Source: an uncultured Clostridia bacterium
Lineage (GTDB): Bacteria; Bacillota; Clostridia; Saccharofermentanales; DTU023
Assembly (NCBI GenBank): GCA_937922005.1
Contig: CAKZWV010000036.1
Location: 1-29,975, forward strand
Reading direction: 5' to 3'
DNA: 29,975 bases
Shown piece after piece: positions 6,360 to 13,967 of the stretch. The notes beneath the pieces were generated by a model that was not told where the DNA came from, ran no database searches, and saw nothing but the letters and a program-made list of their open reading frames with translations. How positions within the stretch are numbered: the first letter of the stretch is position 1; each line of letters begins with the position of its first letter. The translations under genes and the position numbers were made by a program.

Positions 6360-7324
6360 AGTCTGCTTTCCTTCTGATGGGATGAGGAAGCGAGCAAGCT
6401 AGTCCAAGAGACGACCTTGCGGGTCTTTTTGTAGTATAAGAGAACAAAGAAGATTTCCACAGCAGTAACAAAAAGTGAAATACCTAACCAAGCGCTGTCC
6501 TCCTGCATCTCTACAAAATGAAAAATGCTATTAACCGGAAAGAAGGCCATGAATAGGATATTCAAAACGGCACTTATCATCGTAAGCTGAAGAGTCCTGT
6601 CCCATCCCATATTTTTTCGACAGTACTTATCCTTTAGTTGATAAGCCCGTAGGATAAAACGAGGAGTTAACAAGGAGACAAATGGGGACAACAGCATGAT
6701 CAGAGGCACTGGAGTTGAATCTGGAGCATCCGGTGGCACGACACGCAAAAAGGGTCGCCAGAATAGCCAAGAAGCATATACAAGGTACATTGTAGTGATC
6801 ACTACGTAAAGCAGGCATCTTGGTGTCCATAGACGAATAGCTTTCACAGCTTCTTCATCGATCATGGGCTCTGTTTTAATATCTGTTTCACTCTCCGTAA
6901 GGATCTGATGAGAGATTTTTCTAAATTTAGAGATAATAACAAGGATAAAGAGACTGCAGGCAATGACACTCCATAAATATAATCTGGTAAGATCATCAAA
7001 AAATCCATTGGTCCTTGCAAAAGGTAAATATAATACAAAAGCCACTAAACTCGTAATAATTGCCCCTATGGATTGAGTATACAGAGATTGGCTGAGCTTA
7101 AGGGCCTCTCCAGGTAACGAATCCAAGAAGGCATTCCACCATGAGACATAATGAAAAGACAAGAGCCCTACAAAAAGAAGCTGTATGAAAGAGAAAATCA
7201 CCACTGGCACAGAAGGCTCGAAGGGCTGCTCTAAGAGAATCGGCTCTACAAAGTAAAACGTCATGAAAAAGATCATGATGAAATTGGTCAGTGTTCTGAA
7301 ACAGAATCTAAGATAAATTTTCAT
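6356..7324 (-). CDS. Polytopic membrane protein, function unknown
   Basis: 322 residues from ATG 7324 (MKIYLRFCFRTL...), chosen because the 47 codons upstream in the same frame run through the promoter, start only at a TTG and are not hydrophobic. AAAGGTG lies 13 bases before this ATG. About seven or eight membrane segments are visible, with a soluble loop between the fourth and fifth (about residues 120-145, rich in Glu/Thr/Lys) and a basic tail. It resembles the two paralogous membrane proteins in size and in the N-terminal LRFCFRTLTNFIMIFFMTF pattern, though similarity is weak. It is followed by the paralogue at 5469-6359 through a 4-base overlap. Confidence 0.65.
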   Translation of the reverse strand: MKIYLRFCFRTLTNFIMIFFMTFYFVEPILLEQPFEPSVPVVIFSFIQLLFVGLLSFHYVSWWNAFLDSLPGEALKLSQSLYTQSIGAIITSLVAFVLYLPFARTNGFFDDLTRLYLWSVIACSLFILVIISKFRKISHQILTESETDIKTEPMIDEEAVKAIRLWTPRCLLYVVITTMYLVYASWLFWRPFLRVVPPDAPDSTPVPLIMLLSPFVSLLTPRFILRAYQLKDKYCRKNMGWDRTLQLTMISAVLNILFMAFFPVNSIFHFVEMQEDSAWLGISLFVTAVEIFFVLLYYKKTRKVVSWTSLLASSSHQKESRL

Positions 7325-7418
7325 AGTGGTGATCGCACCTTTCTTACAGCAAGAGTATTTGTTTTTCTCTGTCAACCTTCTTATTATCGTTCGCATCATT
7401 ACCCCTTGTGTTGTCGGT

Positions 7419-7447
7419 AGGATACGCTCTGAGACATTTTTAGTCAA
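7419..7447 (-). promoter_or_regulatory. Promoter for the membrane-protein pair
   Basis: Minus strand: -35 TTGACT (complement of 7442-7447), exactly 17 bases, -10 TATCCT (complement of 7419-7424). It lies about 95 bases upstream of the ATG at 7324, so the pair is transcribed separately from ppk. Confidence 0.6.
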
Positions 7448-7485
7448 TAAATCGTCAACAATCAAGGGCAGGCTGGCCCAATCGC

Positions 7486-7573
7486 CCTCTCAACCAAGCC
7501 CGGACTCCAAATAGCTTGTCCGCAAATCGTAGCGCCTTACAGCTTCGCTATCATCCTCTCAGCCAAGCCCGGA
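7486..7573. repeat. 19-bp direct repeat at the ppk 3' end
   Basis: Copies at 7486-7504 and 7555-7573 differ at one base. The second encodes the last residues of the ppk product (RAWLRG region) and the first lies just after the stop, where it would read the same amino acids. A small duplication at the gene's end is likely. Confidence 0.6.
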
Positions 7574-9968
7574 TTTTTTCCCACCATGACAGGAGCTCGC
7601 CCGTCGGCTCCTTCCCCAAAGGAGTGGCTGACGTCTCGTTCTCGCTTTGGAAACGTACGGTCTTTCCTTCCTCTACCTCCGAACTTGCTGACTCTTCCTC
7701 CTCCTGGAAACTGGCTGACTTGGAGACAGGGCCTTCACTTCCGATAAGGGTAGGCTTGGCCCCATCTATCGTCTTTTCCTCGCTTTCTGACTGGGCTTCG
7801 TCTATCGTCTTTGGGCCATCTATTGCCTCTGGCTCTTCTATCACCTTGGCCCCCTCTATCGCCTTTTCCTCCACCTCCTCCGAAGTCAAGGCCCGACGAG
7901 TCGGATCCATGTCCTGGGCCTCCTCCATGAGGGCATTTTGGGCAATGAGGTTGTGGCGGTTTTCCACCTTGGCATACACTTTATTCGACATGAGGCGGCG
8001 AATCTTGACATCATCGGCAAACATCGTATCCAAGAAATCTAAAATCCTCTGGTGAATGGCGGGATCCTCGATGGGACAGGCCACTTCTACCCTCTTACGA
8101 ATATTCCGAGTCATAAAGTCGGCACTTGAAAGATAAATTTTTGCCTCAGCTCCTCGGCCAAATTGATAGACCCTGTGGTGCTCCAAAAAGCGGCCCACAA
8201 GGCTGTAGACATGCACATTTTCTGTTTTCCCAGTTAGGCCGGGAATGATGCAGCAGATTCCGCGGACCATCATATCAATTCGCACTCCAGCCTGGGAGGC
8301 CGCACTTAGCTTGTCAATTAAGATCCGGTCCGAAATAGAATTCATCTTGAGACGAATATAACCCTGTTTTCCCAAGGCAATCTGCTCATCAATGAGCTGG
8401 TCCAGCCCATCTTGCATGGATTTGGGAGAGACCATCAACTTCTGGTAACTTCCATTGATCTCATCTGTCAAAAAATTATCAAAGAGATCTTGGGCATCCC
8501 GGCCAATCACCGGATCTCCGGTAAAAAAGGCAAAATCCGTATAGAGCTTGGCAGTTTTCTCGTTATAGTTCCCGGTAGCAATTTGGGTGATATAGGAGAT
8601 CTTTTGATCTTTGAGCCGGGTGATTAACAAGATCTTAGAATGGCATTTATACTCACTAAAGCCATAGATCATCCGACAGCCAGCCTGGGACATCCTCGAG
8701 CTCCACACGATGTTATTGGACTCATCGAAACGAGCTCGAAGTTCCATCAAAACTAGTACATCCTTATTATTCTCTGCTGCCCGGATTAGTTGTTTGGCGA
8801 CTTCAGAATCGCTGGCAATACGGTAAAGGGTAATCTTGATGGAAACAACTGTCGGGTCATCGGCCGCCTCCCGCAAAAGCTCAATTAAGGGGTCCATCTG
8901 CTCATAGGGATAGGAGAGAATGAGATCATGGTCCTGAATCTGCTGGGTTACAGGGCGGTCTAAGTCGAGCATCCGACTGACGCAGGAGGCAAAAGGCGGG
9001 TCACTGTGCTTCTTTTGAATATCCTCTGGAAGCATGTCAATCAGATTAAATAAAAAGCCCAGTCGGACAGGACTCTGGGTCACAAAGACCCGGTCAGGAC
9101 TGAGCTTGAGATTGCCTAGGAGAAAATCCTCCACAGCGGGCAACATAGGTTTATCGATTTCCAGGCGGACGGGAGCCAGACGAGTGCGCTTTTTGAGCAT
9201 CTTTTTCATATGACTCACATAGTCTCCCTCCACGTCAAAATCCTCATCATTAAAATCGATATCGGCGTTACGGGTCACACGGATGACGTAAGTCTCCAGG
9301 ATCTTATAGTTGTCAAAGAGCTCCTTGCCCCGTTCCTGAAGTATTTTCTCAAGGAGAATGACCTTGCGATCACTGAGCTGCAAGAAACGTGACAAGATAT
9401 CAGGAAGCTGGATGAGACCCATATAGGGGCGGGGGTTGTCAGCCCGGCTCTGCATATAAAAGAGGATACAAAGACCCAAGTTGGGAATGTGAGGGAAGGG
9501 GTGGACAAAGTCAATGATCTGATAGTTGAGAATCGGCACGATGGTACTGTCAAAAAAGACATTGACCAAAGAGCGCTCCTCCTTGGTAAGTTCGCTCAAT
9601 TCAGCCGATACAAGTCCCAGAGACCTAAACTTATTCATCAAAGCCCGGTAGACTTGGTCCTTTTGGGCGTAGAGACGACGGGTATCCACCATAATGGCAG
9701 CCAGCTGCTCCTCAGCCGACATACCACTTTTATTATCAATCGCCTGTTTTTTCATATGGGAGAGGTCGGTCAGGCTGCCCACTCGGACCATGAAAAACTC
9801 ATCCAGGTTGGAATCAAAGATAGAAAGAAACTTTACCTGCTCCAAAAGGGGGACCCGAGGATCCGTAGCCTCCTCCAAGACCCGCTCATTAAACTGCAAC
9901 CAAGATAACTCCCGATTCTGGGTATACGACATATCAAGCATACTTTCCTCCATCTGGTTTTCCTCCAT
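7551..9968 (-). CDS. ppk: Polyphosphate kinase 1 with acidic repetitive C-terminal extension
   Basis: 805 residues; PPK1 is usually about 690-720. It transfers the ATP gamma-phosphate onto polyphosphate at the membrane or in the cytoplasm. The N-domain begins near NRELSWLQFNERVLEEA, followed by FLSIFDSNLDEFFMVRVG. The phosphorylated His is expected at His443 in YKCHSKILLI, and the second active-site His lies in FLEHHRVYQFG (597/598). From about residue 700 the protein gains about 100 residues rich in Glu, Ser and Ala with repeated (A/T)I(D/E)GAK-like units, ending in a Trp-rich, possibly amphipathic helix (LLSWWEKIRAWLRG). The start is ambiguous: ATGs at 9968, 9953 and 9941 each have GGAGG-like sequence nearby. 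PhoP-box-like repeats upstream suggest phosphate control. Confidence 0.95.
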   Translation of the reverse strand: MEENQMEESMLDMSYTQNRELSWLQFNERVLEEATDPRVPLLEQVKFLSIFDSNLDEFFMVRVGSLTDLSHMKKQAIDNKSGMSAEEQLAAIMVDTRRLYAQKDQVYRALMNKFRSLGLVSAELSELTKEERSLVNVFFDSTIVPILNYQIIDFVHPFPHIPNLGLCILFYMQSRADNPRPYMGLIQLPDILSRFLQLSDRKVILLEKILQERGKELFDNYKILETYVIRVTRNADIDFNDEDFDVEGDYVSHMKKMLKKRTRLAPVRLEIDKPMLPAVEDFLLGNLKLSPDRVFVTQSPVRLGFLFNLIDMLPEDIQKKHSDPPFASCVSRMLDLDRPVTQQIQDHDLILSYPYEQMDPLIELLREAADDPTVVSIKITLYRIASDSEVAKQLIRAAENNKDVLVLMELRARFDESNNIVWSSRMSQAGCRMIYGFSEYKCHSKILLITRLKDQKISYITQIATGNYNEKTAKLYTDFAFFTGDPVIGRDAQDLFDNFLTDEINGSYQKLMVSPKSMQDGLDQLIDEQIALGKQGYIRLKMNSISDRILIDKLSAASQAGVRIDMMVRGICCIIPGLTGKTENVHVYSLVGRFLEHHRVYQFGRGAEAKIYLSSADFMTRNIRKRVEVACPIEDPAIHQRILDFLDTMFADDVKIRRLMSNKVYAKVENRHNLIAQNALMEEAQDMDPTRRALTSEEVEEKAIEGAKVIEEPEAIDGPKTIDEAQSESEEKTIDGAKPTLIGSEGPVSKSASFQEEEESASSEVEEGKTVRFQSENETSATPLGKEPTGELLSWWEKIRAWLRG

Positions 9969-10069
9969 CCTGCTTGCCTCCCTTTCTTCCTTATGAAAAG
10001 CTCACAAAATCTTATAGCAATTTCATGGCTATTCCTATGGGTCCATGAGATATGCGATTTCATCCCCCC

Positions 10070-10112
10070 ATTGTAGGGTGCGGAGGTTAAACCAAGGTTA
10101 ACTCTATGTAAA
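10070..10112 (-). promoter_or_regulatory. PhoP-box-like promoter of ppk
   Basis: Minus strand: three direct half-sites TTTACA, TTAACC, TTAACC (complements of 10107-10112, 10096-10101, 10085-10090), each separated by exactly five bases for an 11-base period. Nine bases later comes a -10 TACAAT (complement of 10070-10075). Firmicute PhoP binds repeats of TT(A/T)ACA with this spacing just upstream of -10 elements. The transcript would begin about 95 bases before the ppk start. Confidence 0.6.
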
Positions 10113-10123
10113 TTCAAATAAAA

Positions 10124-10171
10124 GGCTTAGCAATCGGCTTAGCGATCGACTTGGCAATCAGCTTGCCTTGC
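10124..10171. repeat. 12-bp tandem repeat, about four units
   Basis: GGCTTAGCAATC, GGCTTAGCGATC and GACTTGGCAATC follow one another from 10124, then a decayed unit to 10171. Lies between the SDR stop and the ppk promoter; non-coding. Confidence 0.7.
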
Positions 10172-10187
10172 TTATATCCTCGTATCT

Positions 10188-10913
10188 TCATACCCCCATC
10201 CCCCCATTCAAGGCAACCACCTGCCCGGTCAGGTAAGAGGCGGCATCCGAAACCATAAAATACGCCAGTTTGGCCACCTGAGTGGGGGTGGCGAAAACGC
10301 CTAAGGGAATATTTGCAGCAATTTCTTGACGGTCTGAGGGAGAAAAATGGGCCATCATGTCCGTATCGACCACCCCGGGTGCTAGGGCATTGACTTGAAT
10401 CCCACTGGGGGCCAGCTCAAGGGCCAACGACCGGGTCATCTGCTCCACGGCCCCCTTGGTCATGGCATAGGCGACCTCGTTGGCTGCCCCCCGACTCCCC
10501 CAAATAGAAGACAGATTCAAAATCTTCCCCGCCCGCCGATGGATCATCGAGGGCAAGAGGGCCTTGGTCAGGTAGTAGGGACCAAAGACGTTGGTCGCAA
10601 ACAGATCGTGGAGGTCCGCCCCCGAAAGATCTTGAAAAAGGCCTTCATGGGCCTTGCCGGCGTTGTTGATCAGCACATCGACCCGGCCAAAGCCCTCCAG
10701 GACCTCGTCAACCATCCCTTGGACAGCCTCCTCATCGGCCAGGTCGCAGCGAAAGCCGTAATAGCCCTCTTCCCAGGTCAATTCCTTGGCCAAATCTTCC
10801 CGCTCCCGGTAGCAAAAGAGAATCGTATCCCCTTGGTCATGGAAGTATTCCGCCATGGCCCGACCGATCCCCCGGGTCGCCCCCGATATAAAAACCTGAC
10901 GTGCTGGACTCAT
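10188..10913 (-). CDS. Short-chain dehydrogenase/reductase, FabG-like
   Basis: 241 residues, typical SDR length. It has the glycine-rich cofactor loop GATRGIG at residues 11-17, the NNAG motif at 87-90, the catalytic Ser in NLSSIWGS, Tyr and Lys in YAMTK, and the PG motif followed by DTDMM. The C-terminus GQVVALNGGMGV matches 3-oxoacyl-ACP reductases. An Arg after the first beta-strand region (CYRERED) suggests NADPH. AAGGAG precedes ATG 10913. It is the last gene of a minus-strand run after xth and thiC, with 52 bases between it and thiC, and away from other fatty-acid genes, so the true substrate may not be an acyl-ACP. Confidence 0.85.
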   Translation of the reverse strand: MSPARQVFISGATRGIGRAMAEYFHDQGDTILFCYREREDLAKELTWEEGYYGFRCDLADEEAVQGMVDEVLEGFGRVDVLINNAGKAHEGLFQDLSGADLHDLFATNVFGPYYLTKALLPSMIHRRAGKILNLSSIWGSRGAANEVAYAMTKGAVEQMTRSLALELAPSGIQVNALAPGVVDTDMMAHFSPSDRQEIAANIPLGVFATPTQVAKLAYFMVSDAASYLTGQVVALNGGMGV

Positions 10914-10965
10914 CTTCTTCTCCTTGAGTTGCTAGGCTCAGCCGCTAAGACTAAGCCGCTTAAAC

Positions 10966-12333
10966 TTACTCCTCCTGGGCCCCTTCTTCTGCTGCCTTCT
11001 TTCTTTTTGCCCGCTCTTGGCGGATAATAGCACCCACATTGCGGACTGGGCACATTTTCCCGCACATAGAACAAGTATCTTCCACCTCCGGCTCCCGGGA
11101 GTGGTAATAGGCCCTGGCCTTGTCGCAATCTGGGGTGAGTGCAAACATTTCTTCCCAGTCTAAACGGCTCCGGGCTTGACTCATCGCCAGATCCCACTCT
11201 TTGGCCCCTGGAATCCCCTTGACCAGGTCTCCAGCGTGGGCGGCAATCCGGAAGGCCATGATCCCATCCTTGACATCCTGGACATCTGGCAGACGCAGGT
11301 GTTCTGCTGGGGTCACATAGCAGAGGAAGTCAGCCCCATTGGCCGCTGCAATGGCACCACCAATGGCTGAAGTAATATGGTCATAGCCAGGAAAGACATC
11401 AGTGACAATGGGACCCAAAACGTAGAAAGGTGCCTCATGGCAAAGTTTTTTCTCCAGCTGCATATTCATGGCAATCTCATCGAGAGTCATATGGCCGGGC
11501 CCCTCCACCATGACTTGGACGCCCTGGGCCCAGGCCCGTTTGGTCAGATGACCGATCTCAATTAGTTCTGAGATCTGGCAGGGGTCGGTCGAATCATGGC
11601 CGGCCCCTGGACGGAGGGAATCGCCCAGTGAAAGGGTAATATCATAGCGGTGTAAAATTTCCAAAAGTCGATCAAAATGCTCATAGAAGGGGTTCTCCGC
11701 ATCGTGCATGTGCATCCAAGCGTACAGGACTCCGCCGCCCCGAGAGACGATGGGCATGAGCCGGTCGGACCGCTCCACCTCCTCCACGCAGCGCCGGTTG
11801 AGGGCAGCATGGATGGTCATAAAGTCCACCCCATCTTTAGCATGTTCTTCCACCACTTCAAAGAAATCATCGACCTTCAGGGCCTGCAAGGACTTTTCAA
11901 AATACCCCGTCGCATCGTAGACCGGCACCGTTCCCACCATCAACGAAGTCTTTTCCACAAGGTGGGCCCGGAAATCCTTGGTCTTCCCATAATTCGAAAG
12001 GTCCATGATAGCGTGGGCCCCCAGCTTCTCGGCCAGGTCCACCTTCTCGATCTCCTCTTGATAGTGGTAGCTATCTTTCGAAATTCCAAGATTGACATTG
12101 ATCTTCGTCGAAAGTCCCTTACCAATCCCGATTCCCTTCAGATTTTTGTGTAAGTGGTTTTTCGGGATACAAATACTCCCTTGACTCACCCTCTTCAAGA
12201 TGTCTTCTTCCGAGATGTGTTCGCTGCCCATGACGTTTTTCATTTCAGGCGTCAGGATCCCGGCCCTCGCCGCATCCATTTGCGTCATCCCTCCCAGGGT
12301 ACAAACCTCCGTCTCCTTTGCTTCCTTGTCCAT
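10966..12333 (-). CDS. thiC: Phosphomethylpyrimidine synthase ThiC
   Basis: 455 residues from ATG 12333, chosen because GAGGAG stands seven bases before it; an upstream in-frame ATG at 12381 lies inside the end of xth. ThiC is a radical-SAM enzyme that rearranges aminoimidazole ribotide into HMP-phosphate for thiamine. Visible family segments are TKINVNLGISKD, MTIHAALN, SRGGGVLYAWM, SLGDSLRPGAGHDSTD, VMVEGPGHMTLDEI, and the C-terminal cluster motif CSMCGKMC (Cys421, 424, 428, spacing CX2CX3C as in short clostridial-type ThiC). It begins 22 bases after the xth stop, so both share a transcript. No TPP riboswitch is present before thiC or before xth. Confidence 0.95.
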   Translation of the reverse strand: MDKEAKETEVCTLGGMTQMDAARAGILTPEMKNVMGSEHISEEDILKRVSQGSICIPKNHLHKNLKGIGIGKGLSTKINVNLGISKDSYHYQEEIEKVDLAEKLGAHAIMDLSNYGKTKDFRAHLVEKTSLMVGTVPVYDATGYFEKSLQALKVDDFFEVVEEHAKDGVDFMTIHAALNRRCVEEVERSDRLMPIVSRGGGVLYAWMHMHDAENPFYEHFDRLLEILHRYDITLSLGDSLRPGAGHDSTDPCQISELIEIGHLTKRAWAQGVQVMVEGPGHMTLDEIAMNMQLEKKLCHEAPFYVLGPIVTDVFPGYDHITSAIGGAIAAANGADFLCYVTPAEHLRLPDVQDVKDGIMAFRIAAHAGDLVKGIPGAKEWDLAMSQARSRLDWEEMFALTPDCDKARAYYHSREPEVEDTCSMCGKMCPVRNVGAIIRQERAKRKKAAEEGAQEE

Positions 12334-12355
12334 ATGATATCTCCTCATTTCTTTC

Positions 12356-13177
12356 CTATATTTCCAATAGTATCGGGGCATGATCTCTCCTGGGCCCCGA
12401 ATCCATGACTTCCATCCGTATCGCAGCCTTTTTTAGCGAATCACTGAGTACAAAGTAGTCAATCCTCCAGCCGGAATTATTGATCTTACTTGTCGTAACC
12501 CGCTGGGCCCACCAAGTGTACACCCCCGTCACATCCCCGTAGAGCGACCGATAGGCATCCACAAAGCCCCGGGCAAGGAGCTTAGTAAAGCCCTCCCTCT
12601 CCTGATCCGTAAAGCCAGCAGAAAAGTGGTTGGCGGCCGGATTCGCTAGGTCAACTTCTTCATGAGCAACATTAAAATCACCACAGGCGATGACCCCCTT
12701 TTTTTGTGCCAAAGTCGACAAATATTCCCCATAGCACTCATCCCAGATCTGCCGGTCAGGAAGGCGTTTGAGTTCCGTGCCTGCATTGGGGGTATAGACT
12801 TGGGTCACATAGTAGTCGGGAAATTCTAAGGTCAAAATCCTTCCCTCGGCATCCATGGTATCGGGTGCCGAGATCGTGGGCATAGTAATGGCAGGCTCTA
12901 AGCCCTTGGCATAGAGGAACATAGTTCCTGCATAGGAAGGCCTAGCTGGGGGCTCAGAATGACGAAAAGCCAGCTGATAGTCTGGAAAGCGCTCTGCTAA
13001 GAGGGCCAAATGTTTCGTTGTAGGGCCCTTGTAGGGCAATTTCGTCTCTTGAAAGGCAATGATATCCGCCTTTTCTGCCACAATACGATCCAGAACGACC
13101 CTCGTCTGTTCGGACCGTTCTGACTTTCCCGTCAGTCCGGCATTAAGCGAGTCGATATTCCAAGATATGATCTTCAA
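12356..13177 (-). CDS. xth: Exodeoxyribonuclease III / AP endonuclease
   Basis: 273 residues with a TTG start at 13177 supported by AGGAGG five bases upstream. It removes 3' blocking groups and cuts at abasic sites in base excision repair. The endonuclease/exonuclease/phosphatase fold motifs are in order: SWNIDSLNA (residues 5-13), QETK with the metal-binding Glu (about 42-45), YTPNAG, GDFNVAHEEVDL, GWRIDYF, and a final RRDHAPI in place of the common SDHCP. It is first in the xth-thiC-SDR run. The divergent gene at 13288 shares its 110-base upstream region. Confidence 0.92.
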   Translation of the reverse strand: MKIISWNIDSLNAGLTGKSERSEQTRVVLDRIVAEKADIIAFQETKLPYKGPTTKHLALLAERFPDYQLAFRHSEPPARPSYAGTMFLYAKGLEPAITMPTISAPDTMDAEGRILTLEFPDYYVTQVYTPNAGTELKRLPDRQIWDECYGEYLSTLAQKKGVIACGDFNVAHEEVDLANPAANHFSAGFTDQEREGFTKLLARGFVDAYRSLYGDVTGVYTWWAQRVTTSKINNSGWRIDYFVLSDSLKKAAIRMEVMDSGPRRDHAPILLEI

Positions 13178-13206
13178 GTCTTCCTCCTTCTTGTTTTACG
13201 ACCTGG

Positions 13207-13251
13207 TGTGAATTGGACCTTATGTGAATCGGTCCTTGTTTGAATCGTCTC
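13207..13251. repeat. 16-bp tandem repeat, nearly three units
   Basis: TGTGAATTGGACCTTA, TGTGAATCGGTCCTTG and a 13-base TTTGAATCGTCTC follow directly. It lies in the divergent region between xth and the CC/Se gene, where promoters of both must be. Confidence 0.7.
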
Positions 13252-13287
13252 TTTAGTATAGCATGTTTCCAAGAAAGGGGGATTTTT

Positions 13288-13584
13288 ATGCAGATTAGCA
13301 TTCAAGAGGAAGCTTTGACTTACCTAAGGCAAAAGGGCGTCGATGCCCTAGTCGTCCGGGTTCGAGGATGCTCTACCTGAGGGGGATCTACCAAGGTTCC
13401 ATCCGTGTCGATGGGGCCGCCAGCCCCCTGGGATGTCGACTCCTACGACCCCTACCTGGTCGAAGGCCTCCAGGTCTACGTGCAAAAAGGCCTCCAAGTC
13501 CGTGATAACGCCCTCCGAATTATCCTAGATAAGTTCCTCTTCAAAAAATTTTTGGGGGTCCTGGGCCTGATCCTAGACCCCTAG
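13288..13584 (+). CDS. CC/Se-motif (HesB-like) selenoprotein with in-frame TGA
   Basis: From ATG 13288 (AAAGGGGG upstream) the frame runs 98 codons to TAG 13582-13584 if the TGA at 13378-13380 (codon 31) is read as selenocysteine. Residues 1-27 end in LVVRVRG, then Cys28-Ser-Thr-Sec31-Gly-Gly, then STKVPSVSMGPP. The part after the TGA keeps family character: VEGLQVYVQKGL and ILDKFLFKKFL match, from memory, the small HesB-related proteins known as CC/Se-motif (seleno)proteins. Sequence conservation on both sides of the TGA argues against decay. A SECIS-like hairpin follows. In relatives I recall adjacent Cys-Cys or Cys-Sec; here the spacing is CxxU, as in redox motifs. The role is unknown; thiol redox or Fe-S/metal handling is inferred. 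Standard ORF calling splits this gene and misses it. Confidence 0.82.
13395..13418 (+). promoter_or_regulatory. Bacterial SECIS-like hairpin
   Basis: In the mRNA GGUUCCAUC (13395-13403) pairs with GAUGGGGCC (13410-13418), nine pairs including two G-U, around a 6-base loop CGUGUC. The loop starts 23 bases after the UGA and has G as its second base. Both fit the published bacterial SECIS rules (short apical loop, G in the first two loop bases, about 16-37 bases from the UGA). Confidence 0.7.
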
Positions 13585-13606
13585 GCTCTTGCGCCCTGCA
13601 GGGCAC

Positions 13607-13654
13607 AAAAAAACGCCCCCAGAAATTTCTAGAAAGAAACTTCATGAGGGGCGC
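13607..13654 (-). terminator. Intrinsic terminator after rubredoxin
   Basis: On the minus strand CGCCCC (complement of 13648-13653) pairs with GGGGCG (complement of 13614-13619), and an inner GAAGTTTC/GAAATTTC pairing extends the stem. Seven T follow directly (complement of 13607-13613). It lies about 120 bases beyond the rubredoxin stop. The palindrome GCCCTGCAGGGC at 13593-13604 just after the CC/Se gene has no T-run on the plus strand. Confidence 0.75.
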
Positions 13655-13776
13655 TAGACTAGAAAAGAGGCGGAGCCTGGATTATTTGTAAGCCTTAGGG
13701 GCAAAGTCCCGCAAACGGACGAGGCCAAGCAGGCTCACCATAGCCAGGTTCCATACGCAATACGTAATATATTGGA

Positions 13777-13938
13777 TTATTCTTTGACGGGCTCGAAATC
13801 GGCCTTAGTGGCACCGCAAACAGGGCAAACCCAATCTTGCGGAATATCTTCGAACTTGGTGCCGGGTTCAATACCACCATCGGGATCGCCGACGGCTGGA
13901 TCATAAACGTAGCCACAAACATTGCACTCGTACTTCAT
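13777..13938 (-). CDS. Rubredoxin
   Basis: 53 residues, the standard rubredoxin length. The Fe(Cys)4 ligands are in MKYECNVCGYVYDP (Cys5, Cys8) and WVCPVCGATK (Cys38, Cys41), with the family segment GDPDGGIEPGTKFEDIP between. It is a cytoplasmic one-electron carrier. AAGGAG lies seven bases before ATG 13938. It follows the desulfoferrodoxin gene by 29 bases; rubredoxin is the usual electron donor to superoxide reductase, so the two genes form a functional pair. Confidence 0.97.
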   Translation of the reverse strand: MKYECNVCGYVYDPAVGDPDGGIEPGTKFEDIPQDWVCPVCGATKADFEPVKE

Positions 13939-13967
13939 AAAAAATCTCCTTAAGTAAGTTAAGTTAA

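Noticed and set aside
7516..8055. 179-codon Ser-rich plus-strand ORF
   Set aside because: It is the complement of the repetitive 3' end of ppk, which explains its composition.
10124..10171. CRISPR array
   Set aside because: The 12-bp units are contiguous with no spacers.
11677..12153. 158-codon plus-strand ORF
   Set aside because: Antisense to conserved thiC sequence.
12334..13287. TPP riboswitch for thiC
   Set aside because: The gap before thiC is only 22 bases, and the region before xth shows tandem repeats but none of the conserved THI-box segments.
13288..13584. Reading the TGA-interrupted gene as a simple nonsense pseudogene
   Set aside because: Both sides keep family character, the stop is TGA in a Cys-rich motif, and a SECIS-like hairpin is correctly spaced; decay would not produce all three.
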